Of a DNA stretch of 64,000 bases, positions 1 to 8,952 are shown piece by piece; within the stretch, counting starts at the first letter, position 1, and the number at the start of each line of letters is the position of its first letter. The notes below the pieces were generated by a model. It did not search any database and had not been told where the DNA came from. It worked only from the letters and a program-made list of their open reading frames with translations. This stretch comes from Photorhabdus namnaonensis (GTDB taxonomy: Bacteria > Pseudomonadota > Gammaproteobacteria > Enterobacterales > Enterobacteriaceae), in the NCBI RefSeq assembly GCF_001684335.1, contig NZ_LOIC01000018.1:107778-171777 (forward strand), written 5' to 3'. The position numbers and the translations under genes were made by a program.

Positions 1-3000
1 TTCAAAGCCCCGGCATGGTGTACCAACGCGCCTTTAGGTTTGCCGGTAGAACCGGAAGTATAAATCATATAAGCCAGATCATCAGGATGACACTCAATCT
101 CCAAGTTAGTATTTGGGTAATGACCCAATGAGGGCCAGTCCACATCCAACCGAAAACGTTTCTGACCATTGAAAGTTAACCCATCTAAATGGCTTTGCGT
201 TAAAACCACATTAACCCCAGAGTCAGCCAACATATACGACAAACGCTCAGATGGATTAGTGGGGTCCAAAGGAACGTAAGCAGCGCCGGCTTTCATAATG
301 CCAAGTATGGCAATGACAAACTCAATGGAACGTTCGGCATAGATAGCAACAATATGATTGCGTACCACTCCTTGTTCTATCAAGTAGTGAGCCAACTGAT
401 TAGCGCGCTGATTAAGTTCAGCATAAGTGATGCGATTTGTATTACATACAGCAGCAATGGCCGCAGGTGTTTTTACTACCTGATGTTCAAAGCGTTGATG
501 AATCGCCACTGTTTTATCATAAGCAACGACAGGGCTGTTAAATTCGTTAATAATCCGCTGTTGTTCGCGAATAGGCGTTATGGATAATGTCAGCAATGGT
601 GTTTGCGGAGCTTGACCAAGCGCATGAATAATCGCTTCCAATGCTGTTCTCATATAAGTCAGAACATTATCCGCCCCGACTTGTGACTCAACATGAACTT
701 GTATGATGAAATCATCATTGAGTTGCTCAACGCCCATTTCCAACGGATAGTTGGTGTACTCTTGAGTGCCTATCATTTCAAAATGATGGCTTTGGTTGGC
801 GACAGCTAATTCGCTTTTATGACTGAAATTCAACAAACTGGTAAACAAGGGCGTGCCACCCGGCAAAGCACTGTAACGCAACGCCTCGGAAAGCGGAAAA
901 TGCTCATAGTCGGCTAACTCAATTAGCTCATCATGAATCTGCTTTAATGCTTCGCTGACCGACAAATCCGCCAAGTTGACGCGTATAGGCAACAAATTGA
1001 TCAACATACCCAGAATACGATCGCTACCACGAATAGCTTGCTGTCGTCCTGACATCATGGAGCCAAAAACAACATCGGATTTACCGCTGCATTTGGCAAC
1101 CACCAACGCCCAAGCCAAATAAAAAATATTCGCAGCACTGATGCAGTGTTGAATAGACAAGCCAATAATCTGTTGCGCTAAACGCGGACCGACCAATTCT
1201 CTGACAGTCTCTATTTTCAATCCGTCGTTATAAACATTTAATAACCCGAAAGGCGCGGTGGTTTCAGCAACATCAGACAATTTAGCTTTAAAGTAATCAA
1301 CACCGCTATTGGATTGATTAGCTCTTAACGAATAAGCAACAAACTCACGATACTGAACCGGGGCAGGTAATAATACATTGGGATCTTCAAGCAAAGCGTG
1401 CATTTCTGCAATTTGCAATAAGACAGAAATATGATCACTGAGTAAATGATGTTGCTTTAATAGTAGAAAACACGCATCGCTCTTCGTATCTTTAGCCGCA
1501 ATCGCTTGCATCATAGGCGCACGATCCAGCTTCATATAGTGGTGTTCAATAGCAGATAATTCTGACAAAGTTTCCAATGCTGAGCAACCTGGAGCAACAG
1601 CTTGCCATTGTAAAGGAACAGAAGCAGTTCGATGAACAACCTGAACCGGAGAAGTTAAATCATGCCAATGAATAGAGGTGCGGAAAATATCATGACGCGC
1701 CACTATCTTATCAAGCGTATGTAGAAATGCTGTCAGCTTTTGCTCATTAGTAAACTTTATCAGAATGGGAATGATATAAGTATCATGCTCTTCATTCATT
1801 CGATGGTGAAAGAAAATGCCTTCCTGCAACGGTGATAATGGGTAAATATCTTGTATGTTACCGGCGCCGCCCTCAACTTGTCGGCAAATAATTGCGATCT
1901 CTTTTTCATTCAGAGTCACCATATCCAACATATCAGGCGTGATATGTTCAACGTGCTCTGCAAGCTTGTTAACTACCGCCTCTTGGCGGGTTGACGTTTC
2001 CTCATCTTTACGGACACAAGATAGATGCAATGCCAGTTCTGCCAGCGTGTTAGTTCGGTAAATCGCGCGCATAGGCAGTTCATAACCACGCTGAGCCAAC
2101 TCTGCTCGCATTGACATAATTAATAAAGAGTGACCACCCAGAGCAAAAAAGTTGTCATGGCGGCTGACTTTATTTAAAGCTAATAACGATTGCCACAGTT
2201 GTGCTAATACCCGCTCGGCCTCGCCTTCAGGGGCAACAAATTCCTGCTGACTATAATCTTGTTTTTGTGGTAGCGGCAATTGCTTAAAATCTAATTTGCC
2301 GTTTTGTGTCAGTGGTAATTTTTCTAACTGCACAACGGCAACAGGCAACATGTAATCAGCCAGTTTGCTCTTCATCGCTAGACGAATAGCATTAATATTA
2401 ATGGTTCCTTCAGCAACAACATAAGCAATTAATTGCAGTCGATCATCAGAGCCAAGCTGTCGAGGATAGACAACCGCTTCATGAATGCCGGGATAATCCA
2501 TTAATTGATTGCTAATTTCTTCCGGCTCAATACGAAAACCGTTTATTTTTACTTGGTTATCATTGCGCCCAATAAACTCTAAATTACCGTCGGGTAACTG
2601 ACGTACAATATCTCCCGTGCGGTAAAGTCGCCCCGGACCAAAAGGATTAGCCACAAAGTACTTCGCGCTATCTTGTTCACGATTAAGATAGCCGCGTGTT
2701 ACACCTGTTCCACCAATATATAATTCCCCCTGAAACCCTGATGGAACACTTTTTAAATTCGTATCTAATATATAAAGTTGGGTGCCATAATTAGCTTTAC
2801 CAATGGGAATCATCGCCGTGACATCAGCCAGGGATGCCATGCAATAAGCGGATGCGGTCACGGTTGTTTCGGTCGGGCCGTATGTGTTGATAAGTTCGAT
2901 AGCAGGACCATGCTCGAACCATTCGCGAGCACTAACGGATTTAACCATTTCGCCGCCTAAGATCACTAAACGTAGTGAAGAATCAATAGGTTGACGACTG

Positions 3001-5216
3001 TGATTCACCAGTTGATGCCAAAAAGCGGTAGGTAAACTGGTCACCGAAATTTCATGGCGTCGGCAAAATGCCCAAAATGCATCAAAATCGTAATGAATAT
3101 CATCAGCTCGTAACACCAGAGCGCCGCCGTTGCATAGGGAGCCAAAACATTCTTCCACAGAAATATCGAAGCTGACCGAAGAAAACTGCAAAAACTTATC
3201 ATATTCAGTCAGTCTATAAGACTCTGTAATATGCGCGACAAAATGGCTCAACTGCTTATGCTCAACCATCACCCCCTTGGGCTGTCCCGTTGTGCCCGAG
3301 GTATAAATCACATAAGCCAGATGTTCCAACTGTAAACCAATATTGCTTGCGGATATATTTGCCACAGAACGCAGGGCCAAATGTTCATTAAGCTGAGCAT
3401 CATCAAGCAATAGTGTTGTAATCTTGCATGCTGCGAATCGATGTGCAATAGAAGACACTGTTATGCAAACAACAGGTTCAGCATCGGTCAGCATAAACTG
3501 CAAACGACCATCGGGATAATCTGGGTCCATCGGTACATAAGCAGCTCCGGCTTTCAGCGTCGCCAACATCGCCGCCGCCATCTCGCTCGAACGCGGCAAG
3601 CAAATCGCAACACGGCTATCAGGCCGAACCCCCTGCTCAATTAAATAGTTAGCTAACTGATTGGCTTTACTGTTCAATGTGGCGTAAGACATTTGTCGTT
3701 CGCCATCCACGATAGCAATGGCATCAGGATGCCGTTCCGCATATTGCTCAATTTGCTCATGTACTAATGTGATGGTCGGGCAAGCAAGTTTTTCGCCTGC
3801 CACAGCAGATTGACTTAGATTCCATAGCTCCTGCTCAACGTCTTTACTCACCAGATCAAATGAAGTTAATAACGCTTCAGGCTGTGCAACCATTTGTTCA
3901 ACCAAAGTCATAATACTTTGCAATAAATGTTCAGCCTGATGTGACGAGAAATAATCATGACGATAGTCTAATTGGAGCTGAGTGCTTTGCTTATCGCCGT
4001 AATTACATAATATAACGGTGAGAGGAATATCTTCTCGCCCATGACTAAGGTAATTAGTCTCCGTATCCAAGCCACTAGAGCTGAAATCAAAATCAATCTG
4101 TTGATAGTTAAAAACAATATCAAAAAGACGTTCACGACCTTGAGCACGTAAAGACAAATCCTTATATAAAGCACTCGAAGGATAAGAGCGATAACGATAG
4201 CCGCTTTTTATCGTACGTGCTGTCATTGCGACTGATTCAGCCACCGACATCCGCTCATTTTGCATGCACATTATCGGTAGCATTGACATAAACGAGCCAA
4301 CCATATTGCGTTGAGCTGATGTAGTACGATTATGTAAAGGCGTCCCGATGAGAACCCCATCACTTTGGTTGATACGGTTTACTAGGGAAGCAATAGCTGT
4401 AATAAAAAGTGGCGATATTGCTAAATTGTATTGACTCGCCTTGGTTAAAAATGACTGATATCTATCAGGTTTGATAAAGTATACAAGCCTGCTATTTTTT
4501 CTCGAATCGGCAGTGTCAAAGCCTTCTTTCCTACATTGGAAAGGCACATCCGGCAATTGGTGGAGCAACTCTTTCCAGTACTTAGCAGCCTTTGCGAGTT
4601 GCTGACCATAATTCTCCGGTAACGGCTGCGCAGCAAGATCAAGAAACCGTTCCCCCGTATTTTCTTTAGGCGTATTTCCCAGCCCCAATTGCTGATAAGT
4701 GTCGAAAATACTTCGAAACCAGTTAGCATAACCAACACCATCAATGATGATGTGATGAGAAATAAAGTATAGCCAGAAACGATTTGTAGCCAACTGAATT
4801 AAGCCGACTCGATAAAGAACATCCTGCGCTAATCTAAATGGCTCAGAGAATATCCGCTCAATAATAGCCAAAGCTTTAGATTCCGTCCCTTCTTCATGCG
4901 AAAGATCTAAATGAGACAGTTCAAAGTGATGGTCTTGAACAATATGAGCAAATTCAACTGTACTGTTTAGCACATCCGAATCAAAATAACGCGGCATTGA
5001 GTACTTATCTACTATTGAACATCGAAGTACCGCGTGTTCTTGGATAGTGTGTTTTATGGCACATTCGAGATTTTTTATATTAATAGATTGTTTAATCTCA
5101 ACATAACCACCTATATTGAACGCTGCGGTATCCTCTCTATTTATATGATCAAGATAAATTTCTTTTTGCTGTTGGTTTAGTGGAATAACAAGCTGTTCAA
5201 CTTTATCTAGAAACAT
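1..5216 (-). CDS. Nonribosomal peptide synthetase, 5' part (C-A-PCP-C-A..., runs off the left edge)
   Basis: The gene starts at the ATG at 5216 and is still open at base 1, so the C-terminus is missing. Visible domains in order are: a condensation domain with HHIIIDG (about 4736-4756); an adenylation domain with YTSGTTGQPKG (about 3270-3310) and FDISVEE (about 3150-3180); the A10 motif NGKLDFKQ; a carrier domain with LGGHSL (about 2125-2140); a second condensation domain with HHLLSDH (about 1430-1452); and a second adenylation domain with YTSGSTGKPKG at 20-75. Aligning A1 by eye to GrsA gives pocket residues D-I-E-S-I-G-T-V-T(-K), which resemble lysine or diamino-acid pockets. The second condensation domain begins PLSPLQEGIFFHH and has an HHxxxxxHD-like motif, suggesting a dual epimerisation/condensation domain and a D-configured first residue. 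The first C domain has no upstream carrier in this protein, so it may accept a starter or act in trans. It follows the acetyltransferase gene by 59 bp. The product is unknown. Confidence 0.93.
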   Translation of the reverse strand, partial: MFLDKVEQLVIPLNQQQKEIYLDHINREDTAAFNIGGYVEIKQSINIKNLECAIKHTIQEHAVLRCSIVDKYSMPRYFDSDVLNSTVEFAHIVQDHHFELSHLDLSHEEGTESKALAIIERIFSEPFRLAQDVLYRVGLIQLATNRFWLYFISHHIIIDGVGYANWFRSIFDTYQQLGLGNTPKENTGERFLDLAAQPLPENYGQQLAKAAKYWKELLHQLPDVPFQCRKEGFDTADSRKNSRLVYFIKPDRYQSFLTKASQYNLAISPLFITAIASLVNRINQSDGVLIGTPLHNRTTSAQRNMVGSFMSMLPIMCMQNERMSVAESVAMTARTIKSGYRYRSYPSSALYKDLSLRAQGRERLFDIVFNYQQIDFDFSSSGLDTETNYLSHGREDIPLTVILCNYGDKQSTQLQLDYRHDYFSSHQAEHLLQSIMTLVEQMVAQPEALLTSFDLVSKDVEQELWNLSQSAVAGEKLACPTITLVHEQIEQYAERHPDAIAIVDGERQMSYATLNSKANQLANYLIEQGVRPDSRVAICLPRSSEMAAAMLATLKAGAAYVPMDPDYPDGRLQFMLTDAEPVVCITVSSIAHRFAACKITTLLLDDAQLNEHLALRSVANISASNIGLQLEHLAYVIYTSGTTGQPKGVMVEHKQLSHFVAHITESYRLTEYDKFLQFSSVSFDISVEECFGSLCNGGALVLRADDIHYDFDAFWAFCRRHEISVTSLPTAFWHQLVNHSRQPIDSSLRLVILGGEMVKSVSAREWFEHGPAIELINTYGPTETTVTASAYCMASLADVTAMIPIGKANYGTQLYILDTNLKSVPSGFQGELYIGGTGVTRGYLNREQDSAKYFVANPFGPGRLYRTGDIVRQLPDGNLEFIGRNDNQVKINGFRIEPEEISNQLMDYPGIHEAVVYPRQLGSDDRLQLIAYVVAEGTININAIRLAMKSKLADYMLPVAVVQLEKLPLTQNGKLDFKQLPLPQKQDYSQQEFVAPEGEAERVLAQLWQSLLALNKVSRHDNFFALGGHSLLIMSMRAELAQRGYELPMRAIYRTNTLAELALHLSCVRKDEETSTRQEAVVNKLAEHVEHITPDMLDMVTLNEKEIAIICRQVEGGAGNIQDIYPLSPLQEGIFFHHRMNEEHDTYIIPILIKFTNEQKLTAFLHTLDKIVARHDIFRTSIHWHDLTSPVQVVHRTASVPLQWQAVAPGCSALETLSELSAIEHHYMKLDRAPMMQAIAAKDTKSDACFLLLKQHHLLSDHISVLLQIAEMHALLEDPNVLLPAPVQYREFVAYSLRANQSNSGVDYFKAKLSDVAETTAPFGLLNVYNDGLKIETVRELVGPRLAQQIIGLSIQHCISAANIFYLAWALVVAKCSGKSDVVFGSMMSGRQQAIRGSDRILGMLINLLPIRVNLADLSVSEALKQIHDELIELADYEHFPLSEALRYSALPGGTPLFTSLLNFSHKSELAVANQSHHFEMIGTQEYTNYPLEMGVEQLNDDFIIQVHVESQVGADNVLTYMRTALEAIIHALGQAPQTPLLTLSITPIREQQRIINEFNSPVVAYDKTVAIHQRFEHQVVKTPAAIAAVCNTNRITYAELNQRANQLAHYLIEQGVVRNHIVAIYAERSIEFVIAILGIMKAGAAYVPLDPTNPSERLSYMLADSGVNVVLTQSHLDGLTFNGQKRFRLDVDWPSLGHYPNTNLEIECHPDDLAYMIYTSGSTGKPKGALVHHAGAL

Positions 5217-5275
5217 ACTATAATCCCTTTGAAAGATATTATTCTTGGTTTTTATTATTTACAAGCTCATTAAAA

Positions 5276-5731
5276 TTAGCTCCTCACAATAATTTCAGCT
5301 AGCATTTCCTCATACTCTTCATAATAGCCGACTTCTACAAAACCAAAACGTTGATAAAATGATTTATGGCGTTCGCTAGTTTCGTCATAGCAGACAGTAA
5401 TCCTGTGACAATCAGATTGCTGTTTCATTTCATCCAATAATAACTGCATAGCCATCCTTCCAATACCTTGACTTTGGTAAGATTTATCAATCATCATTCG
5501 ATACAGATTATATTCGTTGGGTTTGCCTTCATTAACGCAACGCTCATACATTGCAAAACCAACCACATCCTCGCCGTAACAGATCACTCTTGCTCTGCAA
5601 TATTCATTAAAATGTGATTCGACAATTGACTCTGAGTTTGGTGCGACGAAAACTTCTTGTCCAGGTTCAACTTCAAGAGACATTACATCCTCATAGTTGT
5701 CTTTATCGACATCAACCAAAGATACTTTCAT
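5276..5731 (-). CDS. GNAT-family N-acetyltransferase, polyamine-acetylase type
   Basis: This 151-aa protein has the GNAT acetyl-CoA loop YQSQGIGRMAMQLLL preceded by a YRMMID strand, and a C-terminal FYQRFGFVEVGYYEEYEEML strand. The arrangement resembles spermidine/diamine acetyltransferases of the BltD/PaiA kind. It lies between the JmjC gene (18 bp gap) and the NRPS (59 bp gap) on the same strand, so it is almost certainly co-transcribed with them. Since the NRPS appears to use a basic amino acid, I infer either self-protection by N-acetylation of an amino-rich peptide or a tailoring step. Self-resistance acetyltransferases of this type are known from the odilorhabdin system of Xenorhabdus, but orthology cannot be judged here. 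Confidence 0.85.
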   Translation of the reverse strand: MKVSLVDVDKDNYEDVMSLEVEPGQEVFVAPNSESIVESHFNEYCRARVICYGEDVVGFAMYERCVNEGKPNEYNLYRMMIDKSYQSQGIGRMAMQLLLDEMKQQSDCHRITVCYDETSERHKSFYQRFGFVEVGYYEEYEEMLAEIIVRS

Positions 5732-5749
5732 AATTAACCTGCTTACTTT

Positions 5750-6607
5750 TTAAGAAATATAATTAAGATACGGGCGGTACTTCTCGAAAAAACTTTCACG
5801 CTTCATTAATCCCAAAAGTCCACATAAACTTAGCCAATTGTAATACAGATTTTCACGCGGCATTTTTTCTTTAATGCTCTTAAAACTTACAATGGCTGAA
5901 GCTCGAGTATGAAAATCGACATTAAAAGAAATGCTATCAGTCAACGTTCTTACATGATGCAGCATACCCGCTGGCATGATTAATATATCGCCCTGATGCA
6001 CTTCAATCGTGGATTTATTTATATTAGCTATCTCACTAACATTCTGAACTTCTGGATTATACTCAAACCAGCGCCACCCTCGACGAGAACAGGCTGCTCT
6101 TTCTTCCCAAGGAATAAAAGAGAATCTCTTGCTTCCCTTGATCTGAAAAAATAGATTGTTTGTTCTTAAAGTATCAAAATGCAGTGGCGTTATAGCGCCG
6201 GCTGGAGACATAAAAAATTGGGCAAACTTCCACCATTCATTTCGGTAAAGCTTTGGCAAAATAGTTAGCGGAAAATCACTAACGTCATTAAGTAACTTCT
6301 GAGCTTGTAAAAAGATAGGAATGTCATGACAATAGGGAATATTATTACCCATCTCTCCTTTTTTATATGCATGCAGAATTTCTAAATAACGATACATCTT
6401 GGCTTGCTCAAAACGCACGCCATTTGCATCAAAGAATTTGATCACAACGTCAATTTGAGGAAACTTATCTTGAAAGTATTCAGAATTCCATCGCTTTATC
6501 GCAGGCCAGTCTCGCAGTAATCCTCGGTAAACAATCACGTATCCCCGAGCAAGTGTGTGATGGAATTCAAGCTGATTAAACTTAGTAAGCTCTACTACAC
6601 GGCTCAT
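5750..6607 (-). CDS. JmjC/cupin-8-like Fe(II)/2-oxoglutarate oxygenase
   Basis: The 285-aa protein carries a PLHFD motif (His143, Asp145) and a distal His in GMLHHVRTL (about 217/218), giving the HxD...H metal triad of the JmjC/cupin-8 oxygenases. FFQIKGSKRFSFIPWEE and GDILIMPAGMLHHV are the typical strands around the active site. Such enzymes hydroxylate protein side chains or free or carrier-bound amino acids. Lying between a diaminobutyrate-type aminotransferase (30 bp upstream) and the acetyltransferase/NRPS genes, it probably hydroxylates a building block of the peptide, for instance a diamino acid. That substrate is inference. GGGAGT precedes the ATG at 6607. Confidence 0.8.
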   Translation of the reverse strand: MSRVVELTKFNQLEFHHTLARGYVIVYRGLLRDWPAIKRWNSEYFQDKFPQIDVVIKFFDANGVRFEQAKMYRYLEILHAYKKGEMGNNIPYCHDIPIFLQAQKLLNDVSDFPLTILPKLYRNEWWKFAQFFMSPAGAITPLHFDTLRTNNLFFQIKGSKRFSFIPWEERAACSRRGWRWFEYNPEVQNVSEIANINKSTIEVHQGDILIMPAGMLHHVRTLTDSISFNVDFHTRASAIVSFKSIKEKMPRENLYYNWLSLCGLLGLMKRESFFEKYRPYLNYIS

Positions 6608-6637
6608 AATTCTACACTCCCAACTAGAACTTTATTC

Positions 6638-7945
6638 CTAATCGCCACTAACCGATAACCTTTGGTCTTCACTTTCGCAGTTATTACTATTCCTCGATTT
6701 TAAACTGGCGAGAGCCTGTTCTATAATATTCAATCCTTTTACAAGTGTGTCTTCGTCAATGGTCAAGGCAGGCATCAATTTCAACACTTCATCATTGGGG
6801 CCACATAACTCCACAATCAAACCATTTTCAAAGCAATGCTTCACCAAATACTGTGTTAATGAGGAATCAACCATCTCTATACCCTGCATGAATCCAATGC
6901 CTTTAACTCGCAGTATGAATTCATGGTACTTTTCAGCCAAAGAATTCAAGTATGCCCGAATTAATTCAGCCTTATGTTCAATTATCTTCTGAAAAGCGCT
7001 ATCACCCCAATATTCATTTAACATCGCTTTTGAAGCGACAAACGCCAAGTTATTACCTCGAAATGTGCCGTTGTCTTCTGCCGGTTTCCACACATCGATA
7101 TCGGGAGAAATAAGCAGTAAAGACATTGGTAGCCCAATACCGCCAATAGATTTGGAAAGACAAACCAGGTCAGGTTTAATATTTGCGCGCTCAAAACTAA
7201 AGAATGTTCCGGTACGACCACAACCAGATTGAATGTCATCAACGATTAATAGAATGTTGAACTCTTCGGTGAGTTTTCTCAACGCCCTCAACCATTCAAC
7301 AGAAGCAACATTTAATCCGCCTTCTCCTTGCACAGTCTCGAGAATTAGCGCAGCAGGAAGATCAACCCCTGAACTGGGATCGGTAAGTAACTTTCTAAAA
7401 TATCCTATATAATCAAATTTTCCATCGATATAACCGTCAAATGGTAAGCGCGTAATTTGAGAATATAATCCAGGTTGGCGATGATGTTGACTACCGGTTA
7501 GACTGAGCGATACCCCTGTCATACCGTGGAAAGCGTTGGTAAAACAAACAATATTTTCTCTTTTTGTATACTTTCTTGCTAATTTTACCGCAGATTCAAT
7601 GACGCTCGTGCCCGTAGGGCTGGTAAATTGTAAACGATATTCAAGCTGTCTCGGTTTCAAAATCTTATCAACAAATGTCGATATAAATTCCATTTTCGCT
7701 TCTGAATACAAATCAAGCCCCATAATAATACCATCATCTTGAATATACTTGAAAATCTGTTGTTTTATGATTGTATTATTATGCCCATAGTTCAACGCGC
7801 CAGCGCCACATAAAAAGTCAATGTAACTTTTTCCCTCTATATCGATTAAGGTAGAACCTATACCATTTCTAAATATTACGGGAAATCTACGGCAATATGA
7901 GCGAGCGTTAGACTCATAATTATTAAATACTTCTTCTATTTCCAT
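6638..7945 (-). CDS. Class III aminotransferase, diaminobutyrate--2-oxoglutarate transaminase (EctB/DABA-AT) type
   Basis: This 435-aa PLP enzyme has the class III core SPTGTSVIESAVKLARKYT (PLP phosphate site), FTNAFHGMTGVSLSLTG, the Asp of LLIVDDIQSGCGRTG and the Schiff-base Lys265 in LSKSIGG. Overall it reads like EctB/DABA aminotransferases, which convert aspartate-4-semialdehyde and glutamate to L-2,4-diaminobutyrate (Dab). No ectA or ectC neighbour is present, so an ectoine role is unlikely. It is the first gene of the NRPS operon, with GGAG before the ATG, and probably supplies a diamino acid to the synthetase. About 1 kb of non-coding DNA precedes it, presumably holding the operon promoter. 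Confidence 0.85.
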   Translation of the reverse strand: MEIEEVFNNYESNARSYCRRFPVIFRNGIGSTLIDIEGKSYIDFLCGAGALNYGHNNTIIKQQIFKYIQDDGIIMGLDLYSEAKMEFISTFVDKILKPRQLEYRLQFTSPTGTSVIESAVKLARKYTKRENIVCFTNAFHGMTGVSLSLTGSQHHRQPGLYSQITRLPFDGYIDGKFDYIGYFRKLLTDPSSGVDLPAALILETVQGEGGLNVASVEWLRALRKLTEEFNILLIVDDIQSGCGRTGTFFSFERANIKPDLVCLSKSIGGIGLPMSLLLISPDIDVWKPAEDNGTFRGNNLAFVASKAMLNEYWGDSAFQKIIEHKAELIRAYLNSLAEKYHEFILRVKGIGFMQGIEMVDSSLTQYLVKHCFENGLIVELCGPNDEVLKLMPALTIDEDTLVKGLNIIEQALASLKSRNSNNCESEDQRLSVSGD

Positions 7946-8884
7946 AATAACTCCACAGTAATCCAGATAAAAGCTAGATTGATTTAAGTCGGAGCAACCT
8001 GTTTATATTGAGTTAATCATAATATAATAACTAAAAAAATTATTTCAGTTGTAACTTTTTCATTATAATCTTTAGCTGAAAACCTATAAAACCATCAAGG
8101 TAATCGGGTATTCTTTCACTATATCATACAGCCCTAAAGCCTTTCCCGATACATACAGGCTTGAAGCATACTTCATCACACCACTATTTTCTTCACTCAT
8201 CTATTTTTCTAAGAAAATCTATTCCCATCACCTATAATTGTTATCCGTAATAATTACCTACAATTGTTACTAGTAATTATTACCTATAATTCGTAATTGT
8301 TACCGGTAATTTTTACTTCATAACAGGTATGAAATAGGTTTGTGTTAATATAATGCTTTTCTAATCACAGAACTCTGTATATTCCTAATATCTATTTTTT
8401 CAATAGTTCCATAACTAAATCTACTACAATTATACATTTGATTAAATCACAGGCAATTTAATGTCGTAATATTTAATTCTGTGCTTCAATATACCGCTGA
8501 AAAATAATAACCAGCCAACACATGTGAAGGCAAAAGCAAAATACTGCCTGGAACAATTGTTTATGTTTAGACAATAAAATTAACGTTAACACAAGCTGAA
8601 CATTAACACAAACACAAGCCAAACACCAATCAAATAAATAGAAAAATAATAGAAAGATTTAATATATTATAAAGAAACTTTACTTGCTTTCGAACTCATG
8701 AACCTCTAAACAACAATCGCTTTTACCTATTAACATCAATTGATAAAACTATCGCTGCTAGTGAAGCACTTAAACCATATATAGATCAAGTTGGCTACCG
8801 TTATTTATTCTCCTGAAATAAACAGAGCATTGGTTCTTACTTTGCCCTTGGAGTTAATTAACAGACGTTATAATTATGCTCAAC
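7946..8884. other. AT-rich intergenic region upstream of the NRPS operon
   Basis: About 0.9 kb between the operon's first gene (start 7945) and the prp terminator carries no ORF I can support on either strand. It is very AT-rich and contains three imperfect 26-bp direct repeats at 8231-8315 (listed separately) and a loose series of AACATTAACACAA-like repeats around 8590-8630. It presumably carries the promoter and control sites of the minus-strand NRPS operon; no convincing -35/-10 pair was chosen. Confidence 0.5.
8231..8315. repeat. Three imperfect 26-bp direct repeats (CCTAYAATTGTTA...)
   Basis: Units begin at 8231, 8257 and 8283. Each starts CCTAYAATT and contains an AATTGTTAY core followed by a GTAAT half-site. 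The third unit carries a 7-bp insertion. Within a unit, GTTAC...GTAAT forms a small dyad (for example GTTACTAGTAAT). The array lies about 290 bp upstream of the aminotransferase start, as expected for a cluster of regulator-binding sites; this role is inferred. Confidence 0.55.
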
Positions 8885-8886
8885 AG

Positions 8887-8932
8887 AAAAAACCAATCAG
8901 GCAGCTCACCACTTCGTAGCTCCCGATTGGTG
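8887..8932 (-). terminator. Rho-independent terminator of prpBCDE
   Basis: Read on the minus strand, an ACCAATC...GATTGGT stem with an inner GGGAGCT/AGCTGCC extension is followed by a run of six T. It lies 20 bp beyond the prpE stop codon. Confidence 0.85.
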
Positions 8933-8952
8933 CGTTCTATACTATTCATCAT

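Noticed and set aside
6638..7945. Aminotransferase considered as EctB of an ectoine operon
   Set aside because: No ectA, ectC or ectD neighbours. The gene is embedded in the NRPS operon, so a role in building-block supply is more likely.
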